Notes under the pieces: model-generated
Seen by the model: the letters and a program-made list of their open reading frames with translations, nothing else
Told to the model about the DNA's origin: nothing
The model's database searches: none
Position numbers and translations under genes: made by a program
In this document: in pieces, positions 1-12,821 of the stretch
How the letters are laid out: the number at the start of each line of letters is the position of its first letter
Numbering within the stretch: the first letter of the stretch is position 1
Source: Cheiracanthium punctorium
Lineage: Eukaryota > Arthropoda > Arachnida > Araneae > Cheiracanthiidae
Assembly: GCA_038373885.1 (NCBI GenBank)
Contig: JAWZYV010011607.1
Span: 62,001 to 126,000 of the forward strand
Length of the DNA stretch: 64,000 bases
Direction: 5' to 3'

Positions 1-985
1 ACATTTACGCTCATTAAGAAGTTTATTAGGAGCATTTGGAAACAGAATATTAACTTGGCCTAGATGTATTTTATCTCACCACATCAAAACATGAACAGAA
101 AGAAAAATATTTCTAAAAATTCTTATTTTTTCTGATAAGCTGCTTAGCCCTTTTCTAAATTGAAAATAATAAGAGAAGATGTCAAATTTTCAGGGATGTA
201 CTTAGTTTCTAGGACGTTTTTTGGAGACACAAAAAACGCACATGGATTCAATAAACAGAAAAAAATTAATACTTTGTTTCCAAATGCAATAAATAAACTT
301 TTTAGAGAGTATAAATATTACCCACTAATGCCTGAAAATATAGGCTGAATAGGAAATATTTAAAAGCAGTTTATATATTTTTGATCAGAAGTAAGTACCT
401 ACCCATTTTAACATACTGTACATTGTATCTCAAAATACCATTTTAAAAAATCATATTAAAAATTTCAAAAATCTGTAACTGCTATATACACTACAGTGAA
501 AATTGAAATTTAAAGAGCGGTATTTTAACGATGTAGTTTTATTTACTTACTTATTTTTTTTTGTTGTTGTTGTTGTTTCGGGGATATTTTAATGTCTTTA
601 TTACAAATTACAAGTATTTACTTCAAGGACTAAAAAATTCTCAAACGCTGTACTGAACGATTAACCTATACTACGCATAAAACTTCCTGAAAAAAAATTC
701 TTTTCTGAAATATGTCAAAATCAGCATTACTAGTGTGTTTTAGAATGCATTTCTGAATATTTCATAACTGGCACATTGCAATCTTTTCCTACAAATTATG
801 AGGAGATACCTAAAATTTTTCAAACCCCTCACGTAATTCTTAGAACATGTTCGTAAACTACATGTTTTTTCTTTCTTTCTTTCTTTCCTTAAAAAAAAAA
901 TCTGGAGTGACTCCACTCGACTTTCCGAACACTTACGATTAAGATCATTACCAAGCACTTAAATAAATTTTAATCGATGAATAGT
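1..985. other. No gene recognised; AT-rich sequence
   Basis: AT-rich, with short poly-T and TTG/TTC microsatellite tracts (about 545-575 and 870-900). The small open frames show no family match and no codon-like pattern. Confidence 0.6.
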
Positions 986-990
986 TCAAA

Positions 991-1626
991 CATATATACC
1001 AAATTGAAACTCAATCGAATGCACCGTTTAAACGCTTGCGCACTTTCAACAATTTCTCCCCATATGCCATTATGCCATAACATAAAAGAAAGTTTTGTCG
1101 TAGCCCTTTAGGAGAACTATAAGTCCTATACACACCAAAATCAATACCGGTCTTAGGATGGTGGTTTATAACATGTATACCGAATTTGAGCTCAATCGAA
1201 TGTATCGTTTAAACGCTAGCGTACTTTCAAGAAATTCCCCCCATAGGCCATAATGTAAAAGAAATCTTTGTCGTAGCCCTGTAGAAAAACTATAAGTCCT
1301 ATACACACCAAAATCAATACCGGTCTTGCAACGGTGGTTTATAACATATATACCTAATTTGAGCTCAATCGAATCTACCGTTTAAACGCTAGCGCACTTT
1401 CAAGAAATTCCCCCCATAGGTCATAATGTAAAAGAAATCTTTGTCGTAGCCCTATAGAAAAACTATAAGTCCTATACACACCCAAATCAATACCGGTCTT
1501 GCGACGGTGGTTTATGACATATATATCCAATTTGAGCTCCATCGAATGCTCCGTTCAGGAGCTATCGTGTTCACTCACATACACACAAACACACATACAC
1601 ACACATACACACATACATACATACAT
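991..1626 (+). repeat. Tandem satellite, about 3.5 units of 173-181 bp, ending in a CA-rich microsatellite
   Basis: The motif catatatacc or a close variant recurs at 991, 1172, 1345 and 1518, with matching flanks such as gagctcaatcgaat, gtttaaacgc and ctataagtcctatacac. The array ends in a (CA)n/(TACA)n run at about 1575-1626. Units 2-4 are closer to each other than to unit 1. Confidence 0.85.
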
Positions 1627-2528
1627 CTCGTAAAAATAGCATAAATGGATTCAGAAGCCCTCAAAACGTGTAAAAACACCAAAATCTCGAATTCGAATTT
1701 TTTCATGATTACAATACTTTCCTTACATGGTACATGTTCGGAAAGTAAAAATAAAATACAGTTTGAAGCCCCATCCACTTGAAGCGTTACCCATATACAA
1801 TTCACATTGTAGTACATTAAAATTTACAGAACTTTTTTAAAATCATCTTCTCATATCCACTCGAAAATAATAACATATTTACGCGAGTTAATTTTTGTCC
1901 TATTTGTTACATGCGTGGCAACAACGAATCGCGTCTCACAGAAATTCGGATTTTGCGACGGTGGCGTGATTACGGACTTTAGTAACGTTAGATCATTTTT
2001 CCAGATACTTCCTTCGTGCCTTTTCGAATTCCTGGCTGATACGGGATGATCTTTGAAACACTATGCTGGAATCGTGTAGAATCGGGAAGGGAGTTAACTT
2101 AATTAGAAATTTCATTAATCGCAAGCAACTGGCAACAGGCAATATTCAGTTAAAAATTCGTTGCCACTCGGGTAATCCTACAGGCGCACTGTCCACGTTT
2201 GGCGTTTTATCAAAGGGTACCTTGACCTGGATTCATTTATTTATTTATTTATTTTTGAACGTGTGTGTCACGTTTAGGGTTGCCGCCCGTCCCGCGAGAT
2301 TTGGAATGTCCCGTTGCTAGGGCTTTAGAGGATACGTCCCACGAAAGGTGTATGCGGGACTCCCAATGTCCCGTTTTTTTAATAGAATGAGTATTTAATA
2401 ATTTGATAAATTAGAAGAAATTTTAAACTTTGTTTCTTCTATAAATAAATATGATTTTAGCGGCAGTGATTGTAGACTTTTAAGTTTCTTTTCCAAATAC
2501 ACAAAATTGTGATTTCAGTAAAAGTGTT
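1627..2528. other. No gene recognised; short hAT-like fragment near 2.28 kb
   Basis: 1900-2200 is less AT-rich than its surroundings but shows no recognisable protein. 2275-2380 carries GTCCCG repeats in both orientations, like a decayed inverted-repeat element. Confidence 0.4.
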
Positions 2529-3005
2529 TTAACCCTTTAACGCGCAGTGTTCCCGCTCTGGGAACTCCAAAGTCTGACGTTTTGACTGTTGCCAGGCACG
2601 AAGAATCGATTTGATTTCTATAAAAATAGTTGCGGGTGATATAGCTCCACGAGAATCCTTTACATTTTAGCAAGTCATTTCGCGTAAAAAAACGGTCACG
2701 ATTATTTTTAACAGCACTGACATCTGCTGAAAAATGGAAGAATGCGAAAACAGCTGGGTAGATTTCCCAATGCTGAAAAAAGGGCAGCCGTTGCCACCGG
2801 TCGACTTAACAACCAACAAGATGGCGGACGATCAAAACGTTTATCGCTTGCCACAGATCTAGAGACCCTGTCAAAAAGCGTCTCTACATCTGTGGCACAC
2901 GATGAACGTTTCCATCGTCCGCCATCTTGCTGGTAGTTAAGTCGAGCGATGGCAAAGGCTGCCCTTTCTGCAGCATTGGGAAAGGGTTGCGCCTCAAAGT
3001 TTTAA
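2529..3005 (-). mobile_element. TTAA-flanked foldback element, copy 1
   Basis: Bounded by TTAA at both ends. The left end reads CCCTTTAACGCGCAG and the right end GCGCCTCAAAG. The inner 2760-2985 is a long inverted repeat (GCAGCCGTTGCCA... mirrored by ...GGCAAAGGCTGCC). TTAA target sites and short CCCTTT ends suggest a piggyBac-type non-autonomous element. Opposite orientation to copies at 38023 and 40825. Confidence 0.8.
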
Positions 3006-3696
3006 TATAGCTTATGTCTTTTCCAAATAAGTAACTATCACAGAAGATTTGATTTAAGAGTTTAAGATTATTTTATAAAGGTATACTATTGATACCTACT
3101 TATAGGTTGTTTTAATTATTTCTTGCATGCCAATGTAAAAAGGTTTTGCTTTTGTTTGTGAAAGGAATTAAAAAGTTCCTTTAACTGAATTGCTAATGAT
3201 AGTACTGTTTGTTCTGATTATAAAGAAGAAATATAGAGGACTCCGTAATAGTAAATGTTAATTTTTCATTAGTTTACCTGATTATTTAAATTTTTGTTAA
3301 CTGTGTTACATGTATAATAAGTAAAACAAAATATTCAATAAAACTTTTTAAAATGTAAAAATCCAATAAGGTTCTAATGGTTTTTCTCGCCTTTCTGTAA
3401 TTTGCAAGCTGGATACTATTTTTTTTTTTAAAGTCACGTCTCTAATTTTGATGGTGAAAGTCCCGTAAATTTGCGAATAAAAGTTGGAGAGCCTTAATAT
3501 GAGGTATATGTATATTTGAGTATCCATATTTTGTTGAAATTTTCGTTTTAACTCCTTTAAAACTTTTCTATTCTGCATATTTGTGTTGAGGGGTTGCATT
3601 TTTGTATTTTACACTACTTAGAAAAATAGCTATGACCAGCACTGTGGTTACCAGCTTGGAAAGAATAGAAAAGCAGGAAAAAACGGTAGATAAAAA

Positions 3697-3860
3697 TCCA
3701 GCTAGGGGCAAATGTTGAAAATCATTTGCCCCTAGCTGGATACTGAATCATTTGCCCCAACTGATACGGAATCATTTGCCCCAACTGATAAACCGTTCAA
3801 ACCGTTGAAAATCAAACCAAACGGTTTGATTTTCAACCAATCCTTGGTTGAAAATCAAAC
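3697..3860. repeat. Cluster of short perfect palindromes
   Basis: 18-bp arms at 3697-3714 and 3723-3740 with an 8-nt loop. Then two direct copies of an atcatttgcccc unit, then ggttgaaaatcaaacc repeated in alternating orientation (about 3795-3860). The flank at 3650-3700 resembles the interior of the 5380 element. Confidence 0.75.
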
Positions 3861-4912
3861 CGTTACCGCTAGATTATCTGTTTGCTTAAAACGGATATTG
3901 TTTAACCCCCTTTAAGTAAATTACTTTTTACATGACTCGTGACTTGTCCCGACAGTTTCTGTATAGAAATATATTTGGAAATTATTAATATATATATACA
4001 ATTATAATTATATATAATTATTATTATATTTGGAAAGTTTCAATAGCATGAACTATTTAAAACACAAATATTTCTTTACTGTGCAAGTTCAAATTACGAA
4101 AACTTATTTTTAAAATACTCTCTGCAGGTATTGAAGATAAGTAACATGAAACTTTAAATTTCGGCTACAATTATCGACATTTTTATATTTAAAAGAGGCA
4201 TGTATTAAATGTGAACTAATTAAATAAGCACATTCTTAATAACATCACACTATGAAAAAAAAAATATTTACTTCAGCAAGATAATAAGTTTAAAAATGAA
4301 ACCAATTGTCGTTAATTTTTTACAAAGTTAAATTGTAAACATATTATTCTAATTTTAAATATCTTAATTTTATGTTCTATTTATCGAACACTTGGTATTA
4401 CTTGTCTGTACAATGATACAAAGACTCAATCATGCATTTTCAAATGTTGTTTACAAGTAGTATATTTTTACACGCAAAAAAAAGTATTTTTTTTTATAGA
4501 ATTTAGGTGTTCTTTAAAGCTGTATTTCGAAAAAAAATCATAGGGTTTTGGAACATAGTACGAAAATCCTAAATATGTCAAGTGCTTGAAATTTTTTTTA
4601 AATGCCTCTTTACAAGATGTGCTGTACAGTGGAATAAACGACAAACATGTATCAAGAAAGGAACTTTAAGAAACAATTTCCAGAAATCGAAAATTTTGCC
4701 AAGCAATTCCACTTTCAGAATTTTTTTCTGAAAGTTCCGTAAAAGACACCGGTTTTTCATTTGTTACAGTTCGAGCGACGTTGCAATCCAGCAACGAATT
4801 TAAAATTATATTTCTTATAATAAAAAAACTTTAGCACATTCCTTGTTTTTATTGTTCATCGAAGTTTTTCAGAATATGATCTTTAGTTTAATGAAAAACG
4901 GTTTATTTTCTC

Positions 4913-4957
<45 letters not shown>

Positions 4958-5057
4958 TGCAGGGAGAGGTGAGAAAATTGACTCTTATTGAGCTAATTCA
5001 TACTGACATATTAATTGAGCTAGATTACCCGAATGCCACACCGTGTGCCACACTGGA
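3861..5057. other. No gene recognised; AT-rich with long poly-A tract
   Basis: Contains TA-rich simple sequence (about 3988-4030) and a poly-A run of about 34 at 4917-4950. The open frame through the poly-A tract (poly-Lys) is not a gene. Confidence 0.6.
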
Positions 5058-5226
5058 GCCATCGTGATTCTACGGGCTCCGAAAGAGGCCTACGGACGTT
5101 CCCTCATTGGTTAGATTCGGCCGTTAGATGACGAGTCTAAGTGCTGGAACCAATAAATGAGCATCCGTAGGCCTCTTTGGATGACGCATCGAAATGCAGA
5201 AGCAGGCCCGGTAGAATCACGATGGC
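5058..5226. mobile_element. Palindromic MITE, copy A
   Basis: The ends are inverted copies (gccatcgtgattcta / tagaatcacgatggc) around a core that is itself partly self-complementary (aggcctacgga / tccgtaggcct). A second copy lies at 7065-7250. Confidence 0.8.
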
Positions 5227-5379
5227 CCCGGCCACACGCATGCGGATTTTCAAATATCCGCGGTCAAAACTTCAATATACGAAGACAGCCATGAAAGTCA
5301 CATTACTTATTTTTTCGATTCTTATTGGTTTCTTGAATCCAATGACAGCCAATTTGAATCGAATGTTTTAATGTTCATC

Positions 5380-5538
5380 CATGGGCGCCGGCAGAATATT
5401 TCCCAGGGGGGGGGGGCAAAGACTACTTCAGCGTATGGTTACCATGTTGGAAAGAGCAAAAAAGCAAGGGAAAACACTCCCCACAAAAATCCAGGGGGGG
5501 GCATTGCCACCCCTTGTCCTATGCTGCTGGCGCCCATG
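5380..5538. mobile_element. Short hAT-like TIR element
   Basis: Begins catgggcgccggcag and ends ctgctggcgcccatg. Flanks TGTTCATC (5372-5379) and TGTTCACC (5539-5546) form an 8-bp target duplication with one mismatch, typical of hAT elements. Contains a poly-G run. A second copy lies at 16007-16166. Confidence 0.8.
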
Positions 5539-7064
5539 TGTTCACCACTATTGAAAAGTGTGTAGTCTCCTAAATAACAACTGATTATTGTTTGCATTTG
5601 AAGTTATTAAAAAGAAAAGTTCTAGTATTTTATAAGTGTTCGGTGTAACTTTTATAATGGATTCGGAACCTGGGGGTATATATTTGTGTATTTAAAATAT
5701 AGTTATTAATTTCTGTCGTTCTTTTTGCAAATACCTAAATAAAACTAATCTTCGAGTTAAATTTCATGCAGTGATTTACTTTACTGAGCTATAATGTTGT
5801 AAATTCATTAGAATCAGGCTACGTTTTAAGGATTATAATAAAGTTCCTCATCGTAGCTTAACGTCTATGTTAATTATAGTTGCTAATATTTGTTAGTCTC
5901 CTCATTATTAGTTAATTTATAGCAAAAATTAAAACACACTAATTTTTATTTTTTAGGTTCCTCTTTTGAGAATGTCGTCATATGTCGTGAACAACTAATT
6001 GAATATTATAGAGACTAATTCAAAAGATAATAAAAAAAGTTGAAAATTTGTCGGCAAAGTAAAAATTTTTTTGCGTGTTAAGGATGATTTAACAGGCGAC
6101 TTTTCATATGCTTTTAGTATATCCCAATCATGTTTTTTCTTCAATTTGTTTAGCTATTTAAATGCTTAAATCCATCTGTAGGTTTTAACCAAAAAATTTA
6201 AAATATCCGCCTTTGTTGGCCGGTATGAATCCAGTTTCAAGATGGGAAATAACACTTGACGCGAAAGGAAATCTTCACAGCTATTTTTTACAATCTGGGA
6301 ATGTACAGGTTAAATCTAGGTTCTACAGAATATTCGTTTGATAACACAGCCCTATACTTATACACGGCTGTACTCATACATAGAGTGTAAACAACTTTCG
6401 TAGCTTTCGAAGACACTCTGAGAGCTGTACAAATTTTCATTTTAAATAAATTCAAATGAGCTTCGTCCTGGTAAAATAGAGCCAGAAAACTGAGTATAAA
6501 AATAAACAAACTCGAACACTTTTATTGGTATAAATAATGAGGTTTATTGTGTTCTAATTTTAATTAACAGGCATTGTACAATGTTCAGAAAGAATACATT
6601 TGATTTGTGGGCTCATGAAAAATCGAATAGAGATAGGAACATTAATTACAGTAGATTATTCAAAAACACTAGTACAGCAGAATGGTAAGTAAAGGAGATG
6701 GCATTATGACGGATTTTCCCAGTCGTTGAACAGTTCGCAAAAAAATTCGTCATCAATTAGTTGAACAGGATCGTTGACTTGGGAGGAGATGGTCAGGCGC
6801 TTACGGACTGCTCACGAAGAAACTTTCTCTCTTACCTTGTTGCGGTCGTTTCACTCATTCGAAAAACGACTATTTTAATGGCTATCCATATAGATGTAGC
6901 GACAGGCACTTGTAAGAATGTTCTTGCATCCAAAGGATATGGTCAGAAGCATGCTTGTAGATTGAGCACAAGTTGAATGGCTTGCAGTTTACAAAACTGA
7001 AATGTCGTTCTTTGAAACAGTCCACTCATAAAGCTAGATTTTGAAGATATTCTTCACCTTGGCC
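5539..7064. other. No gene recognised
   Basis: AT-rich. No splice-bounded coding segment or family match on either strand. Confidence 0.5.
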
Positions 7065-7250
7065 GGGCCATCGTGATTCTACCGGGCCTGCTTGTGTACT
7101 CCGAAAGAAGCCTGCGGACGTTCACTCATTGGTTACATTAGGTCGTTAGAAGACGTATCTAAGGGCTGGAACCAATAAGTGAGCATCCGTAGGCCTCTTT
7201 GTATGACTCATCGGAGTGCACAAGCAGGCCCGGTAGAATCACGATGGCCC
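7065..7250. mobile_element. Palindromic MITE, copy B, with 32-bp perfect TIRs
   Basis: 7065-7096 and 7219-7250 are exact reverse complements. The flanks share CCTTGGC, a possible 7-8 bp target duplication. The middle matches copy A. Confidence 0.9.
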
Positions 7251-8911
7251 CGCCTTGGCTTATATGTAAGACTTTGTGATGGAAGGTGGCGGCTCTTCCT
7301 TCAGACACTCATGAATTGTTCCCGAAAAACGTTCAGTAACTGTCATTATTTATACCAATACTGTTTCAGTCTGTCGTAAAACGATGATTGCCAAGATTTT
7401 AAAAGACAGCCATCACTGTAGCGATGGATATTTATAAGAACATTCCAGCATCGAAACGAGACAGAAAAATGTTCACAAATAAAGCTCGAGCTTGTAAAGC
7501 AGAAATCGTTCTTTAAATACAGCTGGATGAAAACATTAAAATTCGGAAATGGTATCTCAGGAACTTTAGAAACTCGGTTCGATTTCGATGGTTCTTCAAG
7601 TCTGATGCACGTCAAATTTCTCCTCTTCGTGAAATCTCATGTTTTTTCCTGTTTGGATGATTCCTGAAATTTGCGTTCCCTCGAGTTTAGATCGTTCCTA
7701 ATCGGACTGCTGTACTCGAGATGAAAATGTAGCAATTTGGTTTTGGTTGAATAAATATATTACATACCACTGCGATTGTAGTTTGGTTTTGACCTATTGA
7801 GAAGGAAGTCCGCAGAGGACTGAATGTCCATGGTCGATTGGATGTTGTTAAATGATGAAGTGTGTGAACAGGGACTATTGAGCATTTAAAAGGTGTTAGT
7901 TGCCAAATGTATCTGTAGGTGTGTAGCTGTTTGAAACTGGGGGAGGGGGTCTGGGTAGTTTGGGTTTTTGGTAGTAGTTTGGATGAGGTTGGAAGCAGGA
8001 GAGGTGGGAGAAAAATTTACGGATGTGTCGGAATTTCTTTTTTCGAATTTTAATATTAGGAAAGACGGGAAATGAGGGAAGCGGTGACAGACAGGGGGGA
8101 GTAGGGATGAGTTGGCGTGTCTGTGGGAAATTCGGGGGATGAGGGAAGCGGTGACAGGCAGGGGGAGTAGGGATCGGTGTCTATGGATGCTACGAGTGGA
8201 GATGGCAAAACTGGTAGGGAAGAAGGTGACTGTATGGACCTCCTTGAATGAGAATGAAAGTGGAGGTAAGTGTTGGAGGTGTAGCTGGCGAAGAGGGGTA
8301 TGATGTTATAGTGTGCCTTGTAAAGGGTGTTACTGTTCTGTAGGATGCTATAGATGGTGTAGGATGCTATAGATTCGTATGGATGGTGCTGGACTTACTC
8401 CTCTAGAATCCTCCCCCTTCGTCACTAATCCGCGGGAACGATTATGATGCCAACGAAGAGTATCAAAGAATCAGAATTAAACAGCATTAAAAGGATATAC
8501 AAGACACTTATAATACAGATAACCACGAAACACACATTTTCACTAAGAAGGTATTGACTGAAATCATTTGTTGAAATTTTGATTCTTTATATTGCTGTGA
8601 ACAATACCGAAATTTGAAACCTGCAGTTTGATTGTTGCGCTGTTTGCTTCTCCATTGTTAATATAACAATGACTTTTTTTTTTTTGGGGGGGGGATCCAT
8701 TTCTTTTTCTCCTGTTTTAACTTTCGATAGAAAAATAGAGGAAAGAAGTGTTAATCAAAACACATAAATTTTGGGAGTATTTTCGCAAAATTGAAGGCAG
8801 AAAACTAAATACTGCTTGCATTCGGATTCAAATGCTAAAATATAACAAGTAACTTAGAAGGTTGTTAATTTTTAATCTCATAATCGTGTTCGTAACCGAT
8901 ATAAATAAATA
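7251..8911. other. No gene recognised; G-rich low-complexity tract
   Basis: 7930-8300 is strongly G/GT-rich on the plus strand, with a local duplication (gaagcggtgacag near 8078 and 8142). The open frame at 8112-8303 is a by-product. 7380-7500 has weak similarity to 6870-6965, perhaps an old duplication split by the MITE. Confidence 0.5.
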
Positions 8912-8990
8912 CAGTAGAGCTCCGATTATCCGACAGCGGATGATCCGAGGTGCGGATTATCCGCGAGAGTCTCTGCGGAAAATTCTTTTA
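8912..8990 (+). mobile_element. Fragment of a pogo/Tigger-like element end
   Basis: Starts CAGTAGAGCTCCGATTATCC after a TA, with internal inverted copies of the ccgattatcc motif. Only one end is seen. Confidence 0.5.
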
Positions 8991-9356
8991 ATTACAAACC
9001 TTTAAAAATAATCAAATCTAACAGGGAAAGCAAAATTATTGACCTTAACGACTAGAGTCTGCAAGTTTATGCATCCACTCTTCTTACAGTTCAGTGGTCT
9101 CAGAATCAAATAGCGAATAAACATTAATTTCTTGCCCCCATTAGTTATTAGTGGTCATTTGAAAACTACAACTAAACCATTAATTGTTAGTTAAAGATCC
9201 AACTGACAACTATTCGTTTTAGATGTAGGGTCAACGAACATCACACAACTAAATCAGTTTTAGTTAAACTGAAGACAAACTGATTTGTTGAGGTTAGTTG
9301 GACCTTTAACGACAGCTTTACTTGAACATTTAGTTGTGTTCCATTAGCAAATATTT

Positions 9357-10331
9357 GGTTGATGCCTACTTTAGGACCCCCACTCTCGCCAACGCGACGA
9401 TAAAGATTGATATACAGTTGCCATTACGATTTTTTGTATTTATATTGCAGCCATACGGCAAAGGGTTTATTCGTAAATTTCTCTCAGTAATCAGCCGGTA
9501 TTCCAGTTGATTTTGCACGTGATCAGTCATGAGTTTTGATCTTTGATAAGGCCGTTGCCTACGTAGGGAACGATAAGGTTTAGTATCCTTTTACGCATGT
9601 TCGATCTTTGTTTAGAAAATTTCTATTGGCACGTATTAATAGGAGCAGACGATTTCAACTCATTTATATTAGCATCGTCAAGCACAAATAAATCTGATAC
9701 GGGAAATTTGGTTGCTAGGGTAACTTTAAATATTAAAGTATATATATGTATTTTTATTTATGCATTAATGATATAATTTAATATCACGGACGCAAAAATT
9801 TCTGGCATCTGAAAATTGGTTGCTAGGACAATTTTAAATGTTAATTTTTTAAGTTATAAGAATTGAGTTATTTTCGAATTTACTAGTTGATAACTATTTC
9901 TAAACAGCGGATTCGGTGAATTTATCTATTCTGTTTCTTAATTTGGTGACGTGTTTTAAATTTGCCTTGCAAATTTTTTAAAACTCATTGCAGAATTAGT
10001 TCTTTTGTTAATTATTTTAACATTCTTATTCCATTTCTTATGAATTTAAAGAATCTGCTCATAAATTCTTGTCAAATGAAGTCATTTGGAACATGTAAGT
10101 GCATCATTACATTTATTTTACCTGTCAACTAATTAATTTTTAATAGTTGTCGTCAAATTCCGTATTTGGTGTGTTTAATGCTGAATTGTTCACATTAATT
10201 TCATCCAGTTTCTCTGGGAAACGTTGAAACTTGTGCGCATGCGCGATCATGGACTATTGACAGGAAGGTTCGCCAAAACGCGGCGATTTTTTACGTTGGC
10301 GAGAGTGGGGGTCCTAAAGTAGGAATCAACC
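9357..10331. mobile_element. TIR element, 38-bp inverted ends
   Basis: Left end GGTTGATGCCTACTTTAGGA and right end, read inverted, GGTTGATTCCTACTTTAGGA; the match extends to CTCTCGCCAACG with one mismatch in 38. Flanks share AATATTT. No transposase frame inside. A longer relative lies at 50038-51694. Confidence 0.85.
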
Positions 10332-12495
10332 AATATTTTTTAGCTGAACGTTTAGTTCAACTTATAATTTAGTTAATGATGTCCAACTCTGATTTCAATA
10401 TTTAGAGCACATATGGGGAAACCCAAGCCCGGGTTTGGCCGGCTATAGCTTTTGATCAGCCCGCAAACCATTTCAAAATTCTTATAGGAAACCTATAAAA
10501 AAAATTCGAAATTCCATATAAATTCCACTTACACTGTCTACGATTTCGTAAATATCTTGAAGTTCGGCCAGCAACTTTTCAAAGCTTGTCCATGCTTGAT
10601 TTATAGCATATCTTTGGAAGAATTTATTTTATGCCTTTTAATACAATAAAAAGCTTCTATTTTTAAAAAATTTTATTTTTACTTACAAATAGGATATGTG
10701 TTCCATTTGTAACTAAAGTTTTAAAGTATGAATAAAGAAATATAATTTGTTAGATGTCCCTAATTGTATAACTAAAGTTTTTCGTTTAGTTTGTTACTAA
10801 AGCAAAGTTTTATTTGTAACTAAAGAGCAAATTTTCTTCATTTTATGAATATTTTTTTATAAATATAAAACTTTACCATTACACCATGGAACCTCCTCCC
10901 CCCCCCCCCTCTTGTTCCGGCTGGAATCGAACCCGGGTGTCCTAGGCGAAAGTGTCCTAACCACTAGACCAAATGGGATTTATAGCAACAACTTCTACAT
11001 TTCTATCAAGTGAAAGAGCCTTGTTTTTAAGAGTGGCACGCTGATGGAAATGCAAAAGAATTTCATTAAAACTATTCTAAAAATGGACTGAGTTAAGAAA
11101 AAGCCGTTTCAAAGCGACACTTTAAATTTGTATACTCCACGTCCCCCCCCCCCCCCAAAAAAAAAAAAAAACAGTAAAAGGGACCTTCTTTTATAATGAG
11201 TTTATGAACAAGGTTTGAGCATTATATCCAAAAAAATCAGAAATATGAAGATGAACATACGTTTACTTAGCCACTTATCAATAGCTCTCGAAGGTGAAAA
11301 AATCCGTCCGATGATCGCGTTTCAAGGCTTGCACAAATAGAATGCAAAAAAATATTTTTCGTTATAACAAACGTTTAAAATCGTGTATAGCTTAGGATCA
11401 CCTTTATCCTCTTCAGACCAGACAAACCTCGCATTTCAAATGAAATAATAATCTCATTGTTTTTAAAAAACCGATAGCACTTAAAAAAGACAATCTGAAC
11501 GTGCATTTTCAAATAGTTTTTTGAATGAAGCTTAGTTCCCAATCTCTTTCACTAGCAAAATGTTATCACCCATAAACTAAGATTATAAAGAGACTTGTAG
11601 GACAACATTTATCTTTTAAAAGTTCTTTTAAGCTATATGAATTTTGACAAAAAATTACTCACAAGTTCAACTTTGGAAATTTCAATAACGTTCAAATATC
11701 TTGTGTAGCGGCAAACAAAAATAGAATGTACCCCTCAGTTTGTATTTTTGTTACACATTCACATTAATTAAAAATATTTCATTTAAAATTGAAGCAAAAA
11801 TGTGTACGTCAGTTTAGAGCTACACAAAATTTTAAAGGATCGTTTCAACAGTGAAAAAGCAAAGGTTCACATATGCGGACTCTGGAGCGATGAGATTAAA
11901 CGAAGATATCTCTGGCGTATGACTAAAGGCTGAAATTTTCTATAGATCGTAAGATTTGCCCCAAGCACTAATGAGTAACTTGTAATTTTCGTATGAGGGT
12001 CGCATTCAAACTTGAGACATCCCACTTTGAAAATTAACGAAAGGAACTTTCTGCGCATTCGTATTTCATCGTAACTGTAGGTTAATTCAAATGTTATATC
12101 CTTCAACATGTTTTCTTAAGACTTCCCCATCATTGCCATTTCAGCTGTAATAAGAGAGTCTCATGGTTAATTTGTTTAACAACGAGCGAGAAGAAATATT
12201 CTACTGCCAAAATCCTTAATAAATTAAGTTTTCTCCTCTAGGCCACATGGAGGGTAAAGCAAACAAGTTTATTCCAGAACAAATTCAAACAGCTCATGTT
12301 CAGTGGCGCACACAAGCGACGGATCTAGGGGGGGGGGGTCTTACCACCACCCAAAGAAGCTAACTTTGCTTCGTTAAATACGTAGTCACATTTTTATAAT
12401 TTGATTTTATCGAATTCTATTTAAGAGTGTTGTAAAATTGACTGTTTATTGAATACATAATCCTCTTGAGTTAATTGTCACTTCTTTCACAAGGT
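10332..12495. other. No gene recognised apart from one tRNA-like sequence
   Basis: AT-rich, with C- and A-homopolymer runs near 10898 and 11145. The open frame at 11867-12109 (minus) shows no family match. Confidence 0.5.
10908..10979 (-). repeat. tRNA-like sequence (pseudo-tRNA or SINE head)
   Basis: On the minus strand there is an A box (TGGTCTAGTGGTTAGGA) and a B box (GGGTTCGATTCC) at tRNA-like spacing, resembling tRNA-Glu. The acceptor ends (TCCCATT and GGAACA) do not pair well and the anticodon arm is poor, so a working tRNA is unlikely. Confidence 0.6.
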
Positions 12496-12821
12496 ACACT
12501 GTTAATAGAAGTAGTTCAACACTTCACCATACAATAGAGCTAAATGAGCTGCAACCTTTTAATTGGGAAACGTTGAAGCATGATTCAGTTCTTTGTTCAG
12601 TTTAAGCAGCAAACCATCTTTCAACGTTTCTCCATAGAAAAGTTGCAGCTAATTTACAGTACAGTAAAGTAGCTGCAAACTTTCTATGGAAAAACAATGA
12701 ACCATGAATTTGGAGCTTAAACTGACCAAAGAGCCAAATCATTGTTCAATGTTTCTCCATTGAAAGGTTGCAGCTAATTTAGCTCTATTGCATAGTGAAA
12801 CGTTGAACTATTATCAGTGTA
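12496..12821. mobile_element. Nested-palindrome MITE
   Basis: The outer arms (about 12496-12605 and 12712-12821) are diverged inverted copies sharing caatagagctaaat and gcttaaactg. A second palindrome lies inside (agttgcagctaatttac / gtagctgcaaactt). Confidence 0.75.

Noticed and set aside
2742..2936. Open frame with NNQQDGGRSKR-type peptide, and similar frames at 27578, 29169, 29323, 40833, 52511 and 59359
   Set aside because: All lie inside copies of the TTAA foldback family; the similarity is that of the DNA repeat, on either strand, not of a protein.
4843..5067. Open frame with a poly-lysine run
   Set aside because: Produced by a poly-A tract.
10908..10979. Functional tRNA-Glu
   Set aside because: A and B boxes are present but the acceptor and anticodon stems do not pair properly.
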